DNA from: JANYHF01 sp031393505
GTDB lineage: Bacteria; Pseudomonadota; Alphaproteobacteria; Rhizobiales; Hyphomicrobiaceae
Assembly (NCBI GenBank): GCA_031393505.1
Contig: JANMVX010000169.1
Coordinates: forward strand, 1 to 64,000
DNA: 64,000 bases
Direction: 5' to 3'
Every line of letters starts with the position of its first letter. Positions within the stretch are counted from its first letter, which is position 1. A model generated the notes under the pieces. The model did no database searches. It saw nothing but the letters and a program-made list of their open reading frames with translations, and was not told the DNA's origin. This document shows, piece by piece, positions 60,174 through 64,000 of the stretch. The position numbers and the translations under genes are program-made.

Positions 60174-61010
60174 ATGCGCAGCAAGATCTGGTTGGGCGTA
60201 GGACTGGTTGTGGTCACCGGCTCGGCCGCTACGGCGCAACCGGTTGCCGAGCGCGCCGCCATCACATCGGTTGCCCCCAGCGGCCTGGCGCTCGCCGCCG
60301 CCGATACCGTGAAGGCGCTACCTGCCGGCCAGGGCGGCGAAGGCGGTGAAGCCGGGGCAGCGGCCAATCTCGACGCCAAGTCAGACGCGGCCTACGCCGC
60401 CTCGCTGGCCGAGATCAAGGCGTTGGTCATGCTGAGCTCCGCGCTGGTTTCGGCCCATGACGGCGCGGCCGCCTCGGACCGTTTGCAGCACGCCCAGGAT
60501 GAAGTTTATCCGCGTGTCGCCGCTTCTTTTGAAGCCCGCAAAACAAGTCCGTTCGCCGACGAATTGAACGCGCTGATTGCCGCGACCAAAGGGGAAAAAG
60601 ACAGATTCTTCACCGCCCAAGGGGCACTGCTGAAAAGGATCGCCGCCGCCGAACCTGCCGCTCCTGGGGGCAAGGCGCCGATCAATCAGACCGTCGCCGT
60701 TCTGATCGGATTGCTCAAGTCGGCGGCGGTGGAATATGGCGAGGCGCTGGACGGCAAGACGGTCAAGTCGTTGCCGGAATATCAGTACACATATGCTTTC
60801 GTTCACGCTGCCGCAGGCACATTGGAGGAAGCGCGCCCTGCGTTGGCCGCCAAAGATGCTGCGGCCCTAAAGGCGGTGTCCGACGGTATCGCAACTCTGA
60901 CAGCCACCGTCGCCGGGGTTGTGCCGGCGCCCAAAACCTTGATCGCCAGCGACGCGTTCTCGGCGCTCATATCGCGCATCGAACTGAAGGCGTCGCGGTT
61001 TACGAATTAG
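60174..61010 (+). CDS. Secreted helical protein of unknown function
   Basis: 278 residues. Signal peptide over residues 1-21 (KIWLGVGLVVVTGSAATAQ). Mature protein: a Gly/Ala/Glu stretch (AGQGGEGGEAGAAANLD) then amphipathic helices (SLAEIKALVMLSSALVSAHD, DRLQHAQDEVYPRVAASFEA, NQTVAVLIGLLKSAAVEYGE). No catalytic motif. The helical periplasmic domain might resemble imelysin- or EfeO-type proteins, but I cannot assign it. It is divergent from the PKHD hydroxylase (112 bp), so a linked iron role is conceivable. Confidence 0.7.
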   Translation: MRSKIWLGVGLVVVTGSAATAQPVAERAAITSVAPSGLALAAADTVKALPAGQGGEGGEAGAAANLDAKSDAAYAASLAEIKALVMLSSALVSAHDGAAASDRLQHAQDEVYPRVAASFEARKTSPFADELNALIAATKGEKDRFFTAQGALLKRIAAAEPAAPGGKAPINQTVAVLIGLLKSAAVEYGEALDGKTVKSLPEYQYTYAFVHAAAGTLEEARPALAAKDAAALKAVSDGIATLTATVAGVVPAPKTLIASDAFSALISRIELKASRFTN

Positions 61011-61075
61011 GGCTTGATCGGAACGCCCCCGGGTCGCATCCCAGCTACGGACGTCGGCGCCTGCTATGTTGATTG

Positions 61076-61996
61076 CTATAAGAACCGCTGGCGGAACGCC
61101 CCAGGCGCAGCTTTGAACCGTTGCTCGAACGCCTGGTAAAAGCGCGACAGCGATCCGAACCCGCTCTCGAACGCGATCTGCGTCACCGGCCGATCGGTCG
61201 CCACCAGCATGGAGCGCGCGGTATCGAGACGATGGCGGACGATCGACTGGTTGATGGTCAGGCCAACCTCGCGGCGGAACACCGTCATGGCGTAGTTGGG
61301 ATGCAGGCCCACCGCCTTGGCCACGTCGGCTACCGCGATATCGTCGTGGGCGTGCTCGCCGATGAAACGCACCATTTTCTCGACGTGCAGCACGCGCTCT
61401 TCGTCGTGGCCGCCGCCCTTGGGCGCGACGACCGCCAGCTTGCGCAGATCGCGCCAGCCCTCGCGGTCGAGACGGCGCACGCGTGCGGACAGTTCATCGC
61501 GCACGATTTCGGCTGCCTGCGCGTCGCCCGCCAGCAGTTCCTCACGCCAACGCATAAATACTTCGGCATCATACGGACGGATTTCCAGCGCCTCGATCAT
61601 GCCGCCGCGCAGCACGGCGCCGCGCAAGCGGCTGAGCGTGGGCAGCGACATCAGCACCGAGATCGGGACATAGAGGCAGACAAAGCGCGTTGGCTCCAGC
61701 TTGTCGACCACCTGGTGCGGAATCATGCCCCAGAAGATGGCGAGCCGCCCGGCGCCCAGCGTCATCTTCCAACCGTCGAACCAATAGGTCATCTCGCCTT
61801 CGAGCACGAAATTGAGCTCGACCTGGCTGTGCATGTGGGTCGCGGGCATGCGCATCACGTCCAGCGAGGCGCCGGCGCAAAAGCTGTGGTCGCCGAACAC
61901 CACCATGGGATGGCCGGGCGCGCCGTCGGGATGAGCGGGGACGCTTTCATCCAGGCCCCTGCGCGCCTGGTTCTTGCGATAGTCGAGATCGCTCAT
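61076..61996 (-). CDS. AraC-family transcriptional regulator
   Basis: 306 residues. N-terminal cupin-like effector domain (about 30-130: HSQVELNFVLEGEMTYWFDG, LAIFWGMIPHQVVD). C-terminal double HTH (about 205-300: VEKMVRFIGEHAHDDIAVAD, VGLHPNYAMTVFRREVGLTI, DRPVTQIAFESGFGSLSRFY, QAFEQRFKAAPGAFRQRF). Divergent from the sugar-binding protein gene at 62176; direct repeats in the shared region are probable operators. Senses a sugar or its product. Confidence 0.95.
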   Translation of the reverse strand: MSDLDYRKNQARRGLDESVPAHPDGAPGHPMVVFGDHSFCAGASLDVMRMPATHMHSQVELNFVLEGEMTYWFDGWKMTLGAGRLAIFWGMIPHQVVDKLEPTRFVCLYVPISVLMSLPTLSRLRGAVLRGGMIEALEIRPYDAEVFMRWREELLAGDAQAAEIVRDELSARVRRLDREGWRDLRKLAVVAPKGGGHDEERVLHVEKMVRFIGEHAHDDIAVADVAKAVGLHPNYAMTVFRREVGLTINQSIVRHRLDTARSMLVATDRPVTQIAFESGFGSLSRFYQAFEQRFKAAPGAFRQRFL

Positions 61997-62007
61997 GAGT
62001 GTACTCG

Positions 62008-62059
62008 AATCTTACGAAACAGGACGCCGAAGCGCAATTTCCGGTAGAATCCTACGAAA
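62008..62059. promoter_or_regulatory. Candidate AraC operator direct repeats
   Basis: GAATCTTACGAAA (62008-62020) and GAATCCTACGAAA (62047-62059), 12 of 13 bases identical, in the same orientation 39 bp apart, between the AraC gene and the importer genes. AraC-family regulators bind such direct half-sites. Confidence 0.55.
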
Positions 62060-62175
62060 GACAAGCGCAATGGTTTGTTAGTTCGTTTGGCTTTTCGAAC
62101 GGCTTTCGTTTTCGTTCGGATTGATCGAAATTGAACGCGCATCATATGGATGGTGCGCTACAAAGGGAGGTTACT

Positions 62176-63408
62176 ATGCGTTTTGCCAAGGGCCTGAGCG
62201 GGCTCGCACTCAGCGTTGCGCTGATGACATCGACGGCGATGGCCGGCGAGATCGTTTTGAACTCGGACCAGTCCGATCCCGCGCCCAAGAAGGCGATGGA
62301 AGAGCTGATCGCCAATTTCCAGGCCGCCAATCCCGGCATCACGGTGAAGTGGAACAACTTCGACCATGAGGGCTACAAGTCGGCCATCAACAACTTCCTG
62401 AAGGCCAATCCGCCCGACGTCGCCGCCTGGTATGCCGGCAACCGCATGGCGCCCCAGGTCAAGGCCGGCCTGTTTGAGGACGTGTCGGACGTGTGGGCCA
62501 GCGCCGGCCTGAACGACAGCCTGAAGTCGGCTGCGCCCTCGATGACCATCGACGGCAAGAAGTGGGGCGTTCCCTACACCTACTATCAGTGGGGCATCTA
62601 CTATCGTCCCGACGTGTTCAAGGCCAACGGCGTCGATGTGCCCAAGAATTGGGCCGAACTCGTCGCCGCCTGCGCCAAGCTGAAGGCCGCCGGCGTTGCT
62701 CCCTTCGCCATCGGCACCAAGGCCCTGTGGCCGACCGGCGGCTGGTTCGACTACATGGACCTGCGCGTCAACGGCTACCAGTTCCACATGGACCTGACGG
62801 CTGGCAAGGTCGCCTGGACCGATCCCAAGGTTGTCGCGGTGTTCGACAAGTGGGCCGAGATCGTCAAGCCCGGCTACTACATCGAGAACCACGCCGCGCT
62901 CGACTGGCAGGACGCCATGCCCCAGTTCGTGCAGGGCAAGGCCGCCATGTATCTGATTGGTAACTTCGCAGTTGCTCCGATGATGGCGGGCGGGCTGAAG
63001 GAAGACCAGATCGGCTTCATGCAGTTCCCGGAAATCACCGCCGGCATCCCAATGGCCGAAGACGCACCGACCGACACCTTCCACATCCCGTCGGGCGCCA
63101 AGAACAAGGACGACGCCAAGAAGTTCCTGGCGTTCGTGGCCTCGGCTGACGCCCAGACCAAGCTGAACGCCGCGCTCGGTCAGCTGCCGGTCAATTCCGG
63201 TTCGGCCAAGCCCACCGACAAGTTCCTGCAGGCTGGTTTTGCGATGCTTTCGAGCGCAGCAGGCCTGGCTCAGTTCTTCGACCGTGACGCGCCCGCCGAT
63301 ATGGCCAAGGCCGGCATGGAGGGGTTCCAGGAGTTCATGGTGCACCCCGAGAACCAGGCCAAGATCCTGGCCCGCCTCGAGGCCACCCGCGCCAAGGTCT
63401 ACAAGTAA
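62176..63408 (+). CDS. Sugar-binding protein of an ABC importer (family 1 SBP)
   Basis: 410 residues. The ATG at 62176 has AGGGAGG just upstream. Signal peptide about 1-23 (LSGLALSVALMTSTAMA). Extracellular solute-binding family 1: EIVLNSDQSDPAPKKAMEEL, ANFQAANPGITVKWNNFDHE, PPDVAAWYAGNRMAPQVKAG, GVPYTYYQWGIYYRPDVFKA, WTDPKVVAVFDKWAEIVKPG and MPQFVQGKAAMYLIGNFAV. Delivers an oligo- or monosaccharide to the permease at 63711. An AraC regulator lies divergently upstream. Family D repeat separates it from the permease. Confidence 0.95.
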   Translation: MRFAKGLSGLALSVALMTSTAMAGEIVLNSDQSDPAPKKAMEELIANFQAANPGITVKWNNFDHEGYKSAINNFLKANPPDVAAWYAGNRMAPQVKAGLFEDVSDVWASAGLNDSLKSAAPSMTIDGKKWGVPYTYYQWGIYYRPDVFKANGVDVPKNWAELVAACAKLKAAGVAPFAIGTKALWPTGGWFDYMDLRVNGYQFHMDLTAGKVAWTDPKVVAVFDKWAEIVKPGYYIENHAALDWQDAMPQFVQGKAAMYLIGNFAVAPMMAGGLKEDQIGFMQFPEITAGIPMAEDAPTDTFHIPSGAKNKDDAKKFLAFVASADAQTKLNAALGQLPVNSGSAKPTDKFLQAGFAMLSSAAGLAQFFDRDAPADMAKAGMEGFQEFMVHPENQAKILARLEATRAKVYK

Positions 63409-63524
63409 GCCTGATGGACTGACGTTTCCTCCTGTGAGACTAGGCCGGATCTCGACTTGGGATCCGGCCCCTTTGCCAAAACCGCAACTTTCGATTCATG
63501 GACATGGAAATCCGACGCGCCGGT

Positions 63525-63658
63525 AGCGGCGTAGGGGCGACAAGCCGTCGCCCTCTTCGCCACGATCACAGGCGCTTCGGGATGTATTCGGGATGACAGC
63601 CGACACGAAAGTCCGATGTTGTTGACGGAGGGCGACGGCTAGTCGCCCCTACGCCGCT
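63525..63658. repeat. Family D palindromic (MITE-like) element, copy 2
   Basis: 134 bp with 31-bp terminal inverted repeats (63525-63555 and 63628-63658) differing at one base, beginning AGCGGCGTAGGGGCGAC. No transposase inside. It fills the 302-bp gap between the binding-protein and permease genes of one importer, the rest of which holds no gene. Confidence 0.88.
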
Positions 63659-63710
63659 GGCCCATTTCGCACTTAACGCGTACGCCACTTTGTCGAACGG
63701 TAACCGCGCC

Positions 63711-64000
63711 ATGACCGCTATCACCTCAGCGACGCCCTCCCCCACGCAAAATAGCTATTGGAAACGCAATCAGCTCAAGATTGCGCCCTGGCTGTTCCTG
63801 GCGCCGGGCATGCTGATGTTCGCTGTGTATGTGATCATTCCGATCTTTCAGTCGATCGCGATCAGCTTTTACGATTGGGACGGTCTCGGCGAAAAGAAGT
63901 GGATCGGCTTGAACAACTACGCCGAACTGTGGACCGATGAGAGTTTCTATACGTCGCTGAGAAACAATCTGATCTGGTTGGTGTGTTACATGCTGTCGGT
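63711..64000 (+). CDS. Sugar ABC transporter permease (MalF/UgpA type), partial
   Basis: First 96 residues, open to the right edge. Cytoplasmic N terminus then a transmembrane helix (APWLFLAPGMLMFAVYVIIP), the family segment SIAISFYDWDGLG, WIGLNNYAELWTD and a second helix (NNLIWLVCYML). This is the layout of the MalF/UgpA-type BPD_transp_1 permease that follows a family 1 binding protein. The stop and the second permease should lie beyond the window. Confidence 0.9.
   Translation, partial: MTAITSATPSPTQNSYWKRNQLKIAPWLFLAPGMLMFAVYVIIPIFQSIAISFYDWDGLGEKKWIGLNNYAELWTDESFYTSLRNNLIWLVCYMLS

Overview
This 64 kb window is a GC-rich chromosomal segment of an alphaproteobacterium, most likely in or near the Rhizobiales (Hyphomicrobiales). 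Lineage evidence: a DUF1476 gene divergent from purC, a DUF2842 gene, the ribosomal pair rplM-rpsI followed by a type-2 argC, a PhyR response regulator with an HWE kinase, and a tRNA-His whose gene lacks an encoded G-1 and carries A73, the unusual state known from an alphaproteobacterial clade. There are no rRNA genes, CRISPR arrays, complete prophages or intact insertion sequences.

Layout. 1-1000: end of a 5'-truncated AIPR (abortive infection/phage resistance family) gene next to a palindromic repeat. 1.3-15.4 kb: a carbohydrate-catabolism island, comprising PfkB kinase, TIM-barrel isomerase, SAF-domain dehydrogenase, LysR regulator, an Rbs-type ABC importer, tRNA-His, aldo/keto reductase, and a second operon (ROK kinase, Gfo/Idh dehydrogenase, isomerase, hydrolase, RPE-like epimerase). 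15.4-26.5 kb: ECF sigma/anti-sigma pair, bpt, secreted proteins, DUF1476/purC, FkbM methyltransferase, glycosyltransferase, fabI, MarR and GST. 26.5-33.7 kb: an AT-rich gap, a bitopic Ala/Pro-rich protein, an AAA/STAND-like ATPase, then a NepR-like/PhyR/HWE-kinase general-stress module without an adjacent ecfG. 34-39.2 kb: a BchE-like B12-radical SAM protein beside cobalamin genes (cobD/cbiB, cobA, cobT), with a toxin-antitoxin pair between cobD and cobA. 39.2-52.5 kb: deacetylase, ctaA, argC, rpsI, rplM, Na+/H+ antiporter, uvrB, tandem fasciclin genes and ychF. 53.9-59.3 kb: an envelope locus of a giant OmpA/BON-repeat protein, a 36-residue membrane peptide and a membrane-anchored protein with four helix-hairpin-helix modules. 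59.4-64 kb: a PKHD hydroxylase, a secreted protein, and an AraC-regulated sugar ABC importer running off the right edge.

The most unusual theme is a set of palindromic intergenic repeat families (A to F below). Three copies sit exactly between convergent genes, with the TAG inside their GTAGG-type ends serving as stop codon for the neighbours. One copy supplies the last 27 residues of the BchE-like protein. Another short palindrome is inserted in frame inside cobT.
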